From: Stomatobaculum sp.
GTDB lineage: Bacteria > Bacillota_A > Clostridia > Lachnospirales > Lachnospiraceae
Assembly (NCBI GenBank): GCA_017449925.1
Contig: JAFSYO010000100.1
Coordinates: forward strand, 1 to 35,339
Length of the DNA: 35,339 nt
Direction: 5' to 3'
The notes beneath the pieces are model-generated. The model saw only the letters and a list, made by a program, of their open reading frames with translations, made no database searches and was not told the DNA's origin. Position 1 is the first letter of the stretch; each line of letters opens with the position of its first letter. The position numbers and the translations under genes are program-made. Of this stretch, positions 1-8,390 are shown in pieces.

Positions 1-50
1 ATGGGACGAGATGATCAGTACAAATAGTTGGAATTTGCCAGTAACAATAG

Positions 51-104
51 AAAACAGCTGCTGCACCAGGTGAAATGATATCACCATGTACAGCAGCTGT
101 TTTT
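51..104. terminator. Long hairpin terminator, probably bidirectional
   Basis: Arms AAAACAGCTGCTG (51-63) and CAGCAGCTGTTTT (91-103) are exact inverse complements, with an inner GGTGA/TCACC pairing. A T-run follows on the plus strand, and on the minus strand the stem runs into TTTTCTATTGTT. It lies just downstream of the minus-strand amidohydrolase and should end that operon; it could also end a plus-strand gene outside the window. Confidence 0.8.
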
Positions 105-125
105 ATAATGTTATTTATAAGGAGG

Positions 126-989
126 TCACTGGTGCGCCAGCAGCTTCTCCGCGTTCCCGCCCAGGATCTTAGCAAGATCTTCTTCCGGAAGCTCAAGACT
201 CCTTAAAAATGCGAGGCTCTCTTCCGGGGAGCTCCAGGGGCTGTCGGTGCCGAAGAGAATACGGTCAGGGCCGAAGACATCATACAGGCGCATAAAATCG
301 GCCTGTGTCATCATGGGCAGGTCCTCCGGGTGGTAGTGCCCGTCGTTCAGGGGGCAGATGGAGCCGGTGGAGAAGGCGGTGTCCAGGCAGACAGCGGTGT
401 CCGCCAGATATTCCGGGACTTCGTCCCAGTTCCGCCAGCCGCCCATATGTGCCGCAATGAGAACGAAAGAGTCAGAACTGCCGCAGATCTCATCCATCGC
501 ATGGCGGATCATTTTCGGGGAGCAGCGCACCTCGCCGGGGTAGCCGATATCCAGGCCCGCGTGAATGAGGACGATGAGGCCCAGCTCCGCAGCGCGTTCC
601 AGGATCCGGAGGAAGGGCGGGCTGTCGATGTCCGCGCCCTGGTACACCGGATGGATCTTGATGCCTTTCAGCCCAAGCTCTTTGATGCGGGCAAGCTCCG
701 CCCGGTACTCCTCAAATTCCGGGTGGATGCAGCCGAAGGAGTGGAGGCCGGCTTCCCCGAAGGTCTCGTTCAGGGCAGCGGAGGCATCGTTGACGTGGAT
801 CACCTGCCGGGGCGAAGTGGCCACAGGGAGAATGACCGAGCGGTCGATGCCGCTCCGCTGCATGGCGGAGAGCAGGCCCGATGCGCTTCCGTCAGTAAAG
901 GGACGGGAGTGGGAGACATGGCTTAAGGCCTCGACGGTCTTCGCCGCGATCTTGTCGGGAAAGACGTGGGTGTGAATGTCGATGATCAT
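126..989 (-). CDS. Amidohydrolase family protein (metal-dependent hydrolase)
   Basis: A 287-residue TIM-barrel hydrolase of the amidohydrolase superfamily (amidohydrolase_2 type: lactonases, decarboxylases and related enzymes). Visible metal and active-site signatures are the N-terminal HxH at H6/H8 (IDIHTH), H143 (LIHAG), H181 (AAHMGG) and D249 (LFGTDSPW), so the catalytic set looks complete. The length is normal for the family. AGAGGA lies nine bases before the ATG. It is the last gene of a minus-strand run, 51 bp after the amidase, and a strong hairpin follows its TGA. The substrate cannot be read from sequence. Pairing with an amidase suggests stepwise hydrolysis of an amide or cyclic compound, but this is inference. 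Confidence 0.85.
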   Translation of the reverse strand: MIIDIHTHVFPDKIAAKTVEALSHVSHSRPFTDGSASGLLSAMQRSGIDRSVILPVATSPRQVIHVNDASAALNETFGEAGLHSFGCIHPEFEEYRAELARIKELGLKGIKIHPVYQGADIDSPPFLRILERAAELGLIVLIHAGLDIGYPGEVRCSPKMIRHAMDEICGSSDSFVLIAAHMGGWRNWDEVPEYLADTAVCLDTAFSTGSICPLNDGHYHPEDLPMMTQADFMRLYDVFGPDRILFGTDSPWSSPEESLAFLRSLELPEEDLAKILGGNAEKLLAHQ

Positions 990-1040
990 AATAATGAATC
1001 CTCTGAAAACGAAAGCCTGCTGCAGCAGGCAGGAAGCAAT

Positions 1041-2567
1041 TCAGCCCCTCGAGAACGGAATCTTGTAATAGTCCCGCCAGGGGCAGATCTTTTCGAATGC
1101 CCCGGACGCCGCGAACACATCGCCGTCGCGGAACTTTCTCCCGATGATCTGCATTCCGACAGGGAGACCCGTCTCCGAGAGTCCTGCGGGAACAGAAGCG
1201 GCGGGATGACCGGTAAAGTTCGCGAAAAAGGTCTCGCAGAAGCCGATCAGGGGCTCCACCGGTACGCCGTTCATCTCCCGGGGACCTTTGGTATTCCGGT
1301 CGCCGGCGTTCAGGACCGGCAGGCAGATGGTGACGGGGGAGAGGATGTAGTCGTACTGTTCGAAGACATCCTCCAGGGCGTCCAGAATCTCGGTGCGGAC
1401 CAGGTGAAAAGCGTAGTAGTCCATGATGCCGCCCTTCGCAGCCTGTTCGTTCCAGTAAATGAACTCCTCCGGCAGATCGCCCCGGTGGTCCCGCACCAGG
1501 TCAAAGCCCTCCCGCCGGTCAAGTTCCAGTTCGATCGCGGTGTCCGCGGAAATGCTGCGGCACCACATCTCAGCCAGTTCGTATGCGCTTCTCTTCAGAT
1601 GAAAATCCACATGCTCTACAACAGCTACCGCCTCCTGAAAACGCAGGGCGGCCTGCTCCGTGATCCGCGCCACTTCCGGGTCTACGGGAAACACACCGAA
1701 GTCCGCAGTGTAGGCAAAACGCCGTCCCCGGACACCGCGCCTCATTTCTTCTGTAAAATCGGGAATTCCCGAGGAGCCTGCTGCCGCGCTTTCACGGGGG
1801 ACGCTTAAAGGATCCCGGGGGTCGAAGCGCGCCATATAGTTTAAGAGAATGGCGCTGTCCTCCACGGTCTTCGTCAGCCCGCCGTTGAAGCAGTAGGGAT
1901 GCGTGGCTGCCCAGGCGTCCGGCCGGCACACGCTGGGGATGGTGCCCACCGAGGCCTTGAAACCGAACAGGGAGCACCAGGCGGCGGGAATGCGGATGGA
2001 ACCGCCCCCGTCGGAGCCTTCGGCGATGGGGATCAGTCCGTCGGCCACCGCTGCGGCGCTGCCGCCGGAGGACCCGCCGGAATTGTATCTGATATCAAAG
2101 GGCGTGGAGGTGGGGCCGTAGAGAAGGTTGTCGCAGGTGCCCCGGAAACCGAAGGCGGGCGCGTTGGTCTTCCCGAGGGCGATGCCGCCGGCCGCTTCCA
2201 TGGCTCTGCAGAATTCCGAATCCGCGGGGTCCGTCCTTATCAGGGCCCGGACGCCGCCGTGGGAATTCTGCCAGCCTTTTTTACTTGGAAGAAAGTCCTT
2301 CAGGGCGAAGGGGACGCCTGCGAAGGGACCAAGCGGGAAGGAACCAAAGCTAAAAGGACCGGCATCTCTCTCTTTCATAAGACGCTGCTCCAGTTCTTTC
2401 GCCTGCGCCTCCGCGTACTCCGGACAGGTATAGACAAAAGCGTTCAGAGCGGGGTTCCGCTTATCGATCCGCCCGATAAAATACCGGATCACCTCGGTGG
2501 GAGAGACCTGTTTCCGGCGGATCATTTCGCCGAGCTCGGCGGCAGACAAGTATTCCAGAGCTTCCAT
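1041..2567 (-). CDS. Amidase (amidase signature family)
   Basis: A 508-residue amidase-signature enzyme, soluble, with no signal peptide. The Ser-cisSer-Lys triad can be placed: K90 in PFALKDF, the serine-rich GGSSGGS block around residues 164-170, and S190 in the GSDGGGSIRIPA motif. Members hydrolyse carboxamides; GatA is the best-known relative, but no gatB or gatC is adjacent, so this is a stand-alone amidase rather than tRNA amidotransferase. The start at 2567 is preferred over an ATG 18 bases earlier because GGAGGAG sits about six bases before it. It lies 33 bp after the transporter gene and 51 bp before the amidohydrolase, consistent with one transcript. Confidence 0.9.
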   Translation of the reverse strand: MEALEYLSAAELGEMIRRKQVSPTEVIRYFIGRIDKRNPALNAFVYTCPEYAEAQAKELEQRLMKERDAGPFSFGSFPLGPFAGVPFALKDFLPSKKGWQNSHGGVRALIRTDPADSEFCRAMEAAGGIALGKTNAPAFGFRGTCDNLLYGPTSTPFDIRYNSGGSSGGSAAAVADGLIPIAEGSDGGGSIRIPAAWCSLFGFKASVGTIPSVCRPDAWAATHPYCFNGGLTKTVEDSAILLNYMARFDPRDPLSVPRESAAAGSSGIPDFTEEMRRGVRGRRFAYTADFGVFPVDPEVARITEQAALRFQEAVAVVEHVDFHLKRSAYELAEMWCRSISADTAIELELDRREGFDLVRDHRGDLPEEFIYWNEQAAKGGIMDYYAFHLVRTEILDALEDVFEQYDYILSPVTICLPVLNAGDRNTKGPREMNGVPVEPLIGFCETFFANFTGHPAASVPAGLSETGLPVGMQIIGRKFRDGDVFAASGAFEKICPWRDYYKIPFSRG

Positions 2568-2600
2568 ATTACACTCCTCCCTCATTACAGCGCACCGGCA

Positions 2601-3350
2601 TTACAATACACCATTCGGGCAGTACTGCTCCAGGTATTCCCGGCCGACGTCCTCCTCCTTCCACCGCTTCAGGATATAGTAGCCGATGGGGGCGACCACG
2701 ACCTCGGACAGGAGCTCGAGGATGGCACAGAAGACCGAGCAGCCGATGCACTGCGAGACGGTCCAGCGGACCTGCAGGGCACCGGGAATATAGGGCATGA
2801 CCACAAAAGCCAGGAACACGAAAAGGAAATTGTCGACGACCTGGGAAAGGAAGGTGGAGACAAAGGAACGCGCCGCGAATGCGGCTTTTCCGTCCGGGTT
2901 CTTCCGGAAAAAGCGGCCGATGTAACAGTTCGTGTAGTTGTTCGTCAGGGCGGAAATCACAAAGGCTATGGTACTGGCGGTGAGGATGGACCACTGTCCG
3001 CCCACTACCATGTCAAGCCCCGGCAGGCCCTTCACCCGGCTGAGGACAACGCAGAAAAAGCAGCAGCAGAGGTTCACGAGGATCGCCACCACGGACAGCT
3101 GGGTCGCGGCCCGGGGACCGTAGTGCCGGGTCATGACGTCCATCAGCAGGAAGGACAGCCATGATACGGTGATGCCGGCGTTCAGCGCCAGAAAGGGAAG
3201 AGACAGAAGGGTGATCCGCGCCAGGAAGTTCATGGCGAGCACCGCTGCGATGAACAGCACGGTCACCGAAAGCGGTACGGATCGAAGAAGTGCGGCAGTG
3301 GAAGTAAGCTCGCGGACGATCCGCGGGCTCTCAGAAGATTTCCTGTTCAT
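2601..3350 (-). CDS. VUT-family transporter (queuosine-precursor type, YhhQ-like)
   Basis: A 249-residue integral membrane protein with about six hydrophobic segments, matching the VUT/YhhQ family (COG1738), whose characterised members import queuosine precursors such as preQ0/preQ1. Recognisable features are the long central WSFLLMDVMTRHYG segment and the polar NNYTNCYIGRFFRKN stretch between helices. The start at 3350 is chosen because AAGGAG lies seven to eight bases upstream; a longer reading would begin upstream of the predicted -10 box at 3425-3430. The short leader resembles a preQ1-I riboswitch, which supports the queuosine assignment. Grouping with the two downstream hydrolases is unexplained. 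Family confidence is high; the substrate is an inference. Confidence 0.75.
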   Translation of the reverse strand: MNRKSSESPRIVRELTSTAALLRSVPLSVTVLFIAAVLAMNFLARITLLSLPFLALNAGITVSWLSFLLMDVMTRHYGPRAATQLSVVAILVNLCCCFFCVVLSRVKGLPGLDMVVGGQWSILTASTIAFVISALTNNYTNCYIGRFFRKNPDGKAAFAARSFVSTFLSQVVDNFLFVFLAFVVMPYIPGALQVRWTVSQCIGCSVFCAILELLSEVVVAPIGYYILKRWKEEDVGREYLEQYCPNGVL

Positions 3351-3359
3351 TTGTTTTCT

Positions 3360-3407
3360 CCTTGGTTTTGATTTATATCGCGGAGGATTTAGAGGCCGAA
3401 CTCCGCG
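3360..3407 (-). promoter_or_regulatory. Candidate preQ1-I-like riboswitch in the transporter leader
   Basis: On the minus strand a 7-bp stem CGCGGAG/CTCCGCG (3401-3407 with 3379-3385) closes a 15-nt loop starting TTCGGCCTC. An A-rich tail follows and ends AAAACCAAGGAG, overlapping the ribosome binding site. The order (short GC stem, UUC-starting loop, A-rich tail, possible GG-CC pseudoknot into the Shine-Dalgarno region) resembles preQ1 class I. The tail is longer than the usual consensus, so the match is imperfect. The predicted start of transcription is only about 10 nt upstream, as expected for this very small riboswitch. Confidence 0.45.
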
Positions 3408-3424
3408 TACAGCGTCAAGCAAGA

Positions 3425-3453
3425 AGTATAGCACAATGACCAGGAAATGCAAA
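3425..3453 (-). promoter_or_regulatory. Promoter of the transporter-amidase-amidohydrolase operon
   Basis: Minus-strand -35 TTTGCA (3448-3453), 17-bp spacer, -10 TATACT (3425-3430). The predicted start near 3418 leaves a leader of about 70 nt containing the preQ1-like hairpin. Confidence 0.55.
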
Positions 3454-3528
3454 CACGAAAATCCAACATAATTAAGACCGGAAATATTAAAAGAAGAAAG
3501 ACCGGTAACTAAGACAGGACGCAAAAAG

Positions 3529-3560
3529 AAAGTCCGGGGAGCTGAGGCTTCCCGGACTTT
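3529..3560 (-). terminator. Terminator of the GntR gene
   Basis: A 14-bp stem (one G-T pair) joins 3529-3542 and 3547-3560 across a four-base loop. On the minus strand it runs directly into TTTCTTTTTG. It lies 28 bp past the GntR stop codon. Confidence 0.8.
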
Positions 3561-3587
3561 GGCATGTGTCGCGGCTGAGTTGTTGTA

Positions 3588-4289
3588 TCAATGTGACAAA
3601 CCCTGGATCATGTTCCGGCGCTTCTTGTCCATATATTCACGGTAGGTGTCTGAACTGAAATACTTCAGGGCCTCCGTGCGGCAGGACTCGATATGCTTCC
3701 GCATCAGATTCGCGGAGATTTCCGGATCCTGGTGCGTGATCAGGCTGTCCAGGATCTCTTCGTGTTCCAGGGCGGCGTTGTGGAGCTTGACCTCCGTCTG
3801 GCCGGTGGCGATCACCACTCGCAGGCTGTCGTCGAACAGGCGGTGCATCATTTGAGCCAGATAGTAGTTCCTGCAGCGGTCGATGATGTAGAGATGCGTT
3901 TCCGTATCAAATTCCACTGCTTTCATGAGATCCGGTTCCGGCTCCTGGAGTTTCCTCCGGTAAGCGATCAGGTCTTCCGTATCAAGGTAGGGGATCGCCA
4001 TGCGCAGCGTGACCGGTTCCACCTCCAGCCGGGTCTGGAAGATCTGCAGGACTTTGTCAATGGAAATGTCCGGGATGTAGATGCCTTTTTTCGGCAGGAC
4101 TTTCACATAGCCCTCCAGCTCCAGCTGGCTTACCGCCTCGCGGATGGGAGTCCGGCTGACGCCGTACGCTTCGGTGAGGATCAGCTCGTTCAGCTCTGAT
4201 CCCGGCGGATAGACGCAGTGGATGAGCTTATGTTTCATATCGAGATAAATTTTACGCTTCAGGCTGATGCGCCCGCTGTGTTCGCTCAT
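3588..4289 (-). CDS. GntR-family transcriptional regulator (FCD/FadR subfamily)
   Basis: A 233-residue DNA-binding regulator. The N-terminal winged helix-turn-helix spans about residues 10-75, with the hallmark GVSRTPIREAVSQLELEGYV recognition region. The remainder is an all-helical FCD ligand-binding domain with Asp/His candidates for metal or ligand binding (DTETHLY, LEHEEIL, MRKHIES). The ATG at 4289 is preceded by AAAGGA. An in-frame extension upstream would begin inside the predicted promoter and is rejected. It is divergent from the ABC importer operon, and TTGTATACAA-like boxes lie in both promoters, so it most likely represses the importer operon and itself, released by a pathway intermediate. 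The effector is unknown. Confidence 0.88.
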   Translation of the reverse strand: MSEHSGRISLKRKIYLDMKHKLIHCVYPPGSELNELILTEAYGVSRTPIREAVSQLELEGYVKVLPKKGIYIPDISIDKVLQIFQTRLEVEPVTLRMAIPYLDTEDLIAYRRKLQEPEPDLMKAVEFDTETHLYIIDRCRNYYLAQMMHRLFDDSLRVVIATGQTEVKLHNAALEHEEILDSLITHQDPEISANLMRKHIESCRTEALKYFSSDTYREYMDKKRRNMIQGLSH

Positions 4290-4349
4290 CTCTTTTTCCT
4301 TTCTGCCGCGGTGCGGAATTCCATCGGAACTGGTATTTATGCAAGTCGG

Positions 4350-4662
4350 TTGTATGCAATTAAATTGTCTGAAATCATTATATAATGAAAAACCGGTTAT
4401 ATACAAGGAAAGAAAACGATGATGAATACAACATGCTGAAAAGAAATCTGAAAAACAGAATGATCGATGAATAACAGGAAAATGCGGAGATTCATGAATA
4501 CAACAGCAACAATTACAATTAAAAATGAAAATCAGTAATAATTCATAAAAACAGAGGGATGTCTATATGAAATATATACAATATTGACGTCAAATTTTTG
4601 GCATTTACATTAGATTGACGTTAATGTATACATCAGATACAATAAACGTATGTTGTATACTT
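4350..4662. promoter_or_regulatory. Divergent control region with TTGTATACAA-like operator boxes
   Basis: The 410-bp gap between the GntR gene and the lipoprotein gene is AT-rich and holds no gene. Palindromic boxes related to TTGTATACAA occur at 4350-4359 (TTGTATGCAA), 4397-4406 (TTATATACAA), 4572-4581 (ATATATACAA), 4624-4633 (ATGTATACAT) and 4653-4662 (TTGTATACTT). FCD-type GntR proteins commonly bind short TNGT/ACNA palindromes, so these are candidate sites for the adjacent regulator. A perfect palindrome TTGACGTCAA is at 4584-4593, and a near copy TTGACGTTAA at 4615-4624. Confidence 0.55.
4615..4643 (+). promoter_or_regulatory. Promoter of the ABC importer operon
   Basis: -35 TTGACG (4615-4620), 17-bp spacer, -10 TACAAT (4638-4643). 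The palindrome ATGTATACAT fills the spacer and a second box lies just after the predicted start, a layout typical of direct repression. Confidence 0.65.
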
Positions 4663-4699
4663 GACTGCAATAACCATTTATATCAAAGGAGGAATCACT

Positions 4700-5749
4700 A
4701 TGATGAAGAAGGCATTTGCAATTGCTTTATCGGCTATCCTCGCGTTTGGGGTCACAGCCTGCGGCGGCGGCGGACAGACCACCACAAGAGAAGATTCGAA
4801 GGCCCCCGCTGCTGCGGCATCAGGTGCTGCGGCCAGCAACAAGAAGAAAGTGGATCCGTATTCCGGTGAAGAGATCAAGATCGCCTACATCGCCCACGAT
4901 ATCGGAACCCCGAACAACCAGGGCTGGAAAGAGGGTATCGAGCGTCAGTGCGCTCCCTGGAGCAACATCAAGATCGATTCCTACGGCGCAGAGGAGTCCG
5001 CTGAGAAGCAGACTCAGATCATGACCGACTGCATCAACCAGGGCTACAACGCCATCATCCTTCAGTGCTCCGACGGAACTGCTCTTGCTCCCTCTGTCAA
5101 GCAGGCAGAAGAAGCAGGCATCCCGGTCATCACCGTGAACCTTGACTGCGCCAGCGATACCGTACACAGCGCGCTGGTCATGGCAGTGGACTACGACGCC
5201 GGACGTATGGCAGCTGACAAGATGGCAGAGCAGATGGGTGGAAACGGCGATATCGCCATCATCCAGGGCGTTCCGGGCCTTGAGCGTACCGATAACCTGG
5301 AGAAGGGCTTCCGCGACACCAACGCAAACTACAGCGGCATCAAGATCGTTGACGCACAGTCCGCTTCCTTCCAGAAGGATACCGCTATGACGGTCATGAA
5401 CTCCTTCCTGCAGTCCTATCCGGATCTGAAGGGCGTGTTCGCCATCAACGACGCAATGGCAGAGGGCGCTGCTCTGGCAGCTGAGTCCGCGAACAAGAAG
5501 GGCCAGATCTGCATCTGGGGCGCCGACGGTGAAAAGGACGCTCTGACCATGATCGAGAACGGCGACATGGCAGGAACCATCTACACCAACAGCTGGGACG
5601 AAGGTTCCACCGCTGCGAAGATCGCTCTGCTGATGATCGGCTCTGATTACAGCGCTGCAGGCCTGACGGAGACCCCGAAGGTCATCATGGAGCCCATTGT
5701 TGTCACAAAGGATACTGTCGGTTCGATTGCTCCGGAAGACCGCTGGTAA
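4700..5749 (+). CDS. Sugar ABC transporter substrate-binding lipoprotein
   Basis: A 349-residue type-1 periplasmic-binding-fold protein of the ribose/xylose cluster. A Lys-rich start, hydrophobic core and lipobox ending GVTAC place the lipidated cysteine at C21, followed by a Gly/Ala/Ser-rich tether. The mature domain has the family hallmarks: IAYIAHDIGTPNNQGW at the start of the first lobe, GYNAIILQCSDG, GIPVITVN, GVPGLERTDNLEKGF and FAINDAMAEGAA. The start is fixed by AAAGGAGG seven to eight bases before an ATG. It is first in the operon and has much stronger codon bias than the regulator, as expected for an abundant receptor. The sugar or sugar acid bound is not deducible. Confidence 0.92.
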   Translation: MMKKAFAIALSAILAFGVTACGGGGQTTTREDSKAPAAAASGAAASNKKKVDPYSGEEIKIAYIAHDIGTPNNQGWKEGIERQCAPWSNIKIDSYGAEESAEKQTQIMTDCINQGYNAIILQCSDGTALAPSVKQAEEAGIPVITVNLDCASDTVHSALVMAVDYDAGRMAADKMAEQMGGNGDIAIIQGVPGLERTDNLEKGFRDTNANYSGIKIVDAQSASFQKDTAMTVMNSFLQSYPDLKGVFAINDAMAEGAALAAESANKKGQICIWGADGEKDALTMIENGDMAGTIYTNSWDEGSTAAKIALLMIGSDYSAAGLTETPKVIMEPIVVTKDTVGSIAPEDRW

Positions 5750-5856
5750 TGAAAAGGTGTTCGGCACCGGATAAACGGGGCTGAACTGAAAAACATACTT
5801 GTGGGCGGCTCGGGTAAGGACCGCCCACATGCTTTCTTTAGGAGGGACAGATATCA

Positions 5857-6873
5857 GTGAACAAGATGAACCAGACAATGATGCGGCGGCTGATCTCCCT
5901 CGGCATGCTGCTCGTACTTATCGTATTATTTACGATCCTTGCCGGAGCGGGCAAAGGAAAATTCCTGAATTTTGACAACATGATCGAGATCGTCCGCGAC
6001 GCTTCCATCCCGGCGATCATCGGCGTAGGCGTGACATTCATCATCATCACCGCCGGTATCGACCTTTCCACCGGAAGTGCCATGGCGCTGGTGGGCATGG
6101 TGATGGCCAATATCTACGCCTACACCCTTCTTCCGTTCCCGGTCATGATCGGGGCGGGCATCCTGACCGGCGCCATCTGCGGCGCCGTCAACGGATACAT
6201 CGTGGCGAAGCTCCATGTGCCGGAGTTCATCGGCACCCTGGCTACCATGAGTATCTACCGCGCGCTGACCTACATCATCGCCATTAAGGACGCGAACGGC
6301 GTCATCAAGAGCCAGCCCATGAACCACTCCGGCTACACCTGGTTCGGCGAGGGCATCGGCGGCACCAAGATATACTATGTCATCATCGCAATGATCATCA
6401 TCGTGGCAGCGGGGCAGATCGTCCTGAAATACACCCGCTACGGAACGAACCTGTATTCCATCGGCGCCAGCAAGAAGGCGGCGACTCTGTCCGGTATCAA
6501 CGTCGAGATGACCCAGATGATAGCTTACATCATCACGGGCTTCTGCGTTGCGGTGGGCGCGGTGTTCACCACGGCCAGGATCCAGAGCGCCACCACCGCG
6601 GTGGGTTCCAACTTTGAGTTCACTCCCATCGCCTCCGCGGTCGTGGGCGGCGTGGCGCTGGCCGGCGGTTCCGGCGACGTGATCGGAACGCTGATCGGCG
6701 CGCTGTTCATGATCACCCTGGAGAACGGCGTCCGCAAGCTGGACATGAATACTGCCTTCCAGTATGTCATCAAGGGTCTCATCATCGTGGCAGTCGTCAT
6801 CTTTGACGCCACCTACAAGGCCCGCATGGACAAGAAGGCAAGAGAAGAAGGAGCAAAGGAGGGACTGGAGTAA
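5857..6873 (+). CDS. Sugar ABC transporter permease (RbsC-like)
   Basis: A 338-residue inner-membrane permease of the ribose/galactose branched family, with eight or more hydrophobic helices. The typical motifs are present: VTFIIITAGIDLSTGS near residues 55-70, the EFIGTLATMSIYRAL loop, SIGASKKAATLSGINV (EAA-like loop contacting the ATPase), and GGVALAGGSGDVIGTLIGAL near the C-terminus. The GTG start is chosen because AGGAGG lies 11 bases upstream; an ATG three codons later is possible. A 108-bp gap with no clear terminator follows the lipoprotein gene, and the stop overlaps the ATPase start as TAATG. Confidence 0.92.
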   Translation: MNKMNQTMMRRLISLGMLLVLIVLFTILAGAGKGKFLNFDNMIEIVRDASIPAIIGVGVTFIIITAGIDLSTGSAMALVGMVMANIYAYTLLPFPVMIGAGILTGAICGAVNGYIVAKLHVPEFIGTLATMSIYRALTYIIAIKDANGVIKSQPMNHSGYTWFGEGIGGTKIYYVIIAMIIIVAAGQIVLKYTRYGTNLYSIGASKKAATLSGINVEMTQMIAYIITGFCVAVGAVFTTARIQSATTAVGSNFEFTPIASAVVGGVALAGGSGDVIGTLIGALFMITLENGVRKLDMNTAFQYVIKGLIIVAVVIFDATYKARMDKKAREEGAKEGLE

Positions 6874-8390
6874 TGGCAGGAAAGACACTTCTCGAAGCTG
6901 AGCACATTTACAAAAGCTTTTCGGGCGTTCCGGTCCTTCAGGATGTTCACTTTGAGGTGAAGGCTGGCGAAGTCCACGCGCTGATGGGAGAAAACGGCGC
7001 GGGAAAATCCACCCTGATCAAGATCATCACCGGCGTGTACTCCAAGGACGAAGGCCAGATCTACTGGGAGGGCAAGCCGGTCGAGGTGAATTCTTACCAG
7101 GACTGCCAGAAGCTGGGTGTTGCCTGTATCTACCAGGAACTTTCCGTCATTCCGCCGCTGACCGTGGCGCAGAACGTGTTCCTGGGCAGAGAGCCGAGGA
7201 ACGGCCCGTTCATCGACTTCGCAAAAATGAACCAGATGACCCAGGAGCTGATCGACAAGTATGAGTTCCCGCTGAAGCCTACCACCGTGGTGGACAACTT
7301 AGGTATCGGCCAGCGGCAGCTGATCGAGATCCTGAAGGGACTTTCCCAGGATTCCAAGCTCCTGATCATGGACGAGCCCACGGCTTCCCTTTCCGGTAAA
7401 GAGGCGGAGATGCTCTTCAAGATCATCCAGACCCTCCGCAGCCAGGGCGTGTCCATCATCTACATCTCCCACCGTCTGGAGGAGGTCTACATGCTGTCAG
7501 ACCGCCTCACCATTCTCCGCGACGGACAGAACGCGGCGCTCCTTGAGAAGGAAGACATTGTTCCCGCGAAGGTCATCGAGACCATGATCGGCAAGGTGGT
7601 CGACGAGTCCGCGGGCTCCAGGAAGCAGCTGCAGTCCGACGATAACGCGGAAGTGCGTCTGGACGTCAGGAACCTGACGGACAAGACTGACCGCTACAGG
7701 AATATCAGCTTCCAGGTCCACAGGGGCGAGATCCTGGGCCTCGGCGGACTGATCGGCGCAGGCCGCACCGAGGTGGTGCGCGCGATCTACGGCGTAGACA
7801 AGGCCATCTCCGGCGAAGTGTACCTGGACGGCAAGAAGCTGAATCCGTCTCCGAAGGCAAGCATTCTGGAGGGCATCGGCTTCGTTCCCGAGGACAGAAG
7901 AAACCAGGGCTTCATCCCGCTGCTTTCCACCACGAAGAACGTGGCGCTGACCAACTACGACATTGTAAAGAAGAACGGATTCTCCATCTCCGATGCCGAC
8001 GAGCTGGCAATGAGCAAGAGAGCCATCGAGGCCATCGACATCCGCCCGTCGGATCCCGACAAGCAGGTGGGCGTCATGTCCGGCGGAAACCAGCAGAAGG
8101 TAGTCATCGGCAAATGGCTGATGCGCGACCTGAAGCTGCTGATCGTCGACGAGCCCACGGCTGGTATCGACGTCGGCGCGAAGGATGAGATCTACGGACA
8201 TCTGCAGAAGCTGGCGGACCAGGGCATCGCGGTCATCGTGGTGACCTCCGACCTGCAGGAGCTGCTCCGCGTGTCGCACCGCATCATCGTCATGAGAAAG
8301 GGCGACATCGTGAAGGAGTTCAAGAACGAGGTCGTGACCCAGGCCATGGTTCTCTCCGCAGGACAGGGCGTACAAGAGGAGGATAAGTGA
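6873..8390 (+). CDS. Sugar ABC transporter ATP-binding protein (RbsA-like, two domains)
   Basis: A 505-residue cytoplasmic ATPase with two fused nucleotide-binding domains. Domain 1 has Walker A GENGAGKST (39-47), a degenerate signature LGIGQRQ and Walker B LLIMDEPTASLS. Domain 2 has the family's usual degenerate P-loop (GLGGLIGAGRTE), signature VMSGGNQQK and Walker B LLIVDEPTAGID. This asymmetry is normal for RbsA/XylG/MglA proteins. Its ATG overlaps the upstream stop by one base, and its TGA overlaps the next start, so it is translationally coupled to both permeases. Confidence 0.95.
   Translation: MAGKTLLEAEHIYKSFSGVPVLQDVHFEVKAGEVHALMGENGAGKSTLIKIITGVYSKDEGQIYWEGKPVEVNSYQDCQKLGVACIYQELSVIPPLTVAQNVFLGREPRNGPFIDFAKMNQMTQELIDKYEFPLKPTTVVDNLGIGQRQLIEILKGLSQDSKLLIMDEPTASLSGKEAEMLFKIIQTLRSQGVSIIYISHRLEEVYMLSDRLTILRDGQNAALLEKEDIVPAKVIETMIGKVVDESAGSRKQLQSDDNAEVRLDVRNLTDKTDRYRNISFQVHRGEILGLGGLIGAGRTEVVRAIYGVDKAISGEVYLDGKKLNPSPKASILEGIGFVPEDRRNQGFIPLLSTTKNVALTNYDIVKKNGFSISDADELAMSKRAIEAIDIRPSDPDKQVGVMSGGNQQKVVIGKWLMRDLKLLIVDEPTAGIDVGAKDEIYGHLQKLADQGIAVIVVTSDLQELLRVSHRIIVMRKGDIVKEFKNEVVTQAMVLSAGQGVQEEDK

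Noticed and set aside
1..50. Possible gene end at the left edge
   Set aside because: Too short and AT-rich, with no recognisable coding pattern before the hairpin at 51-104.
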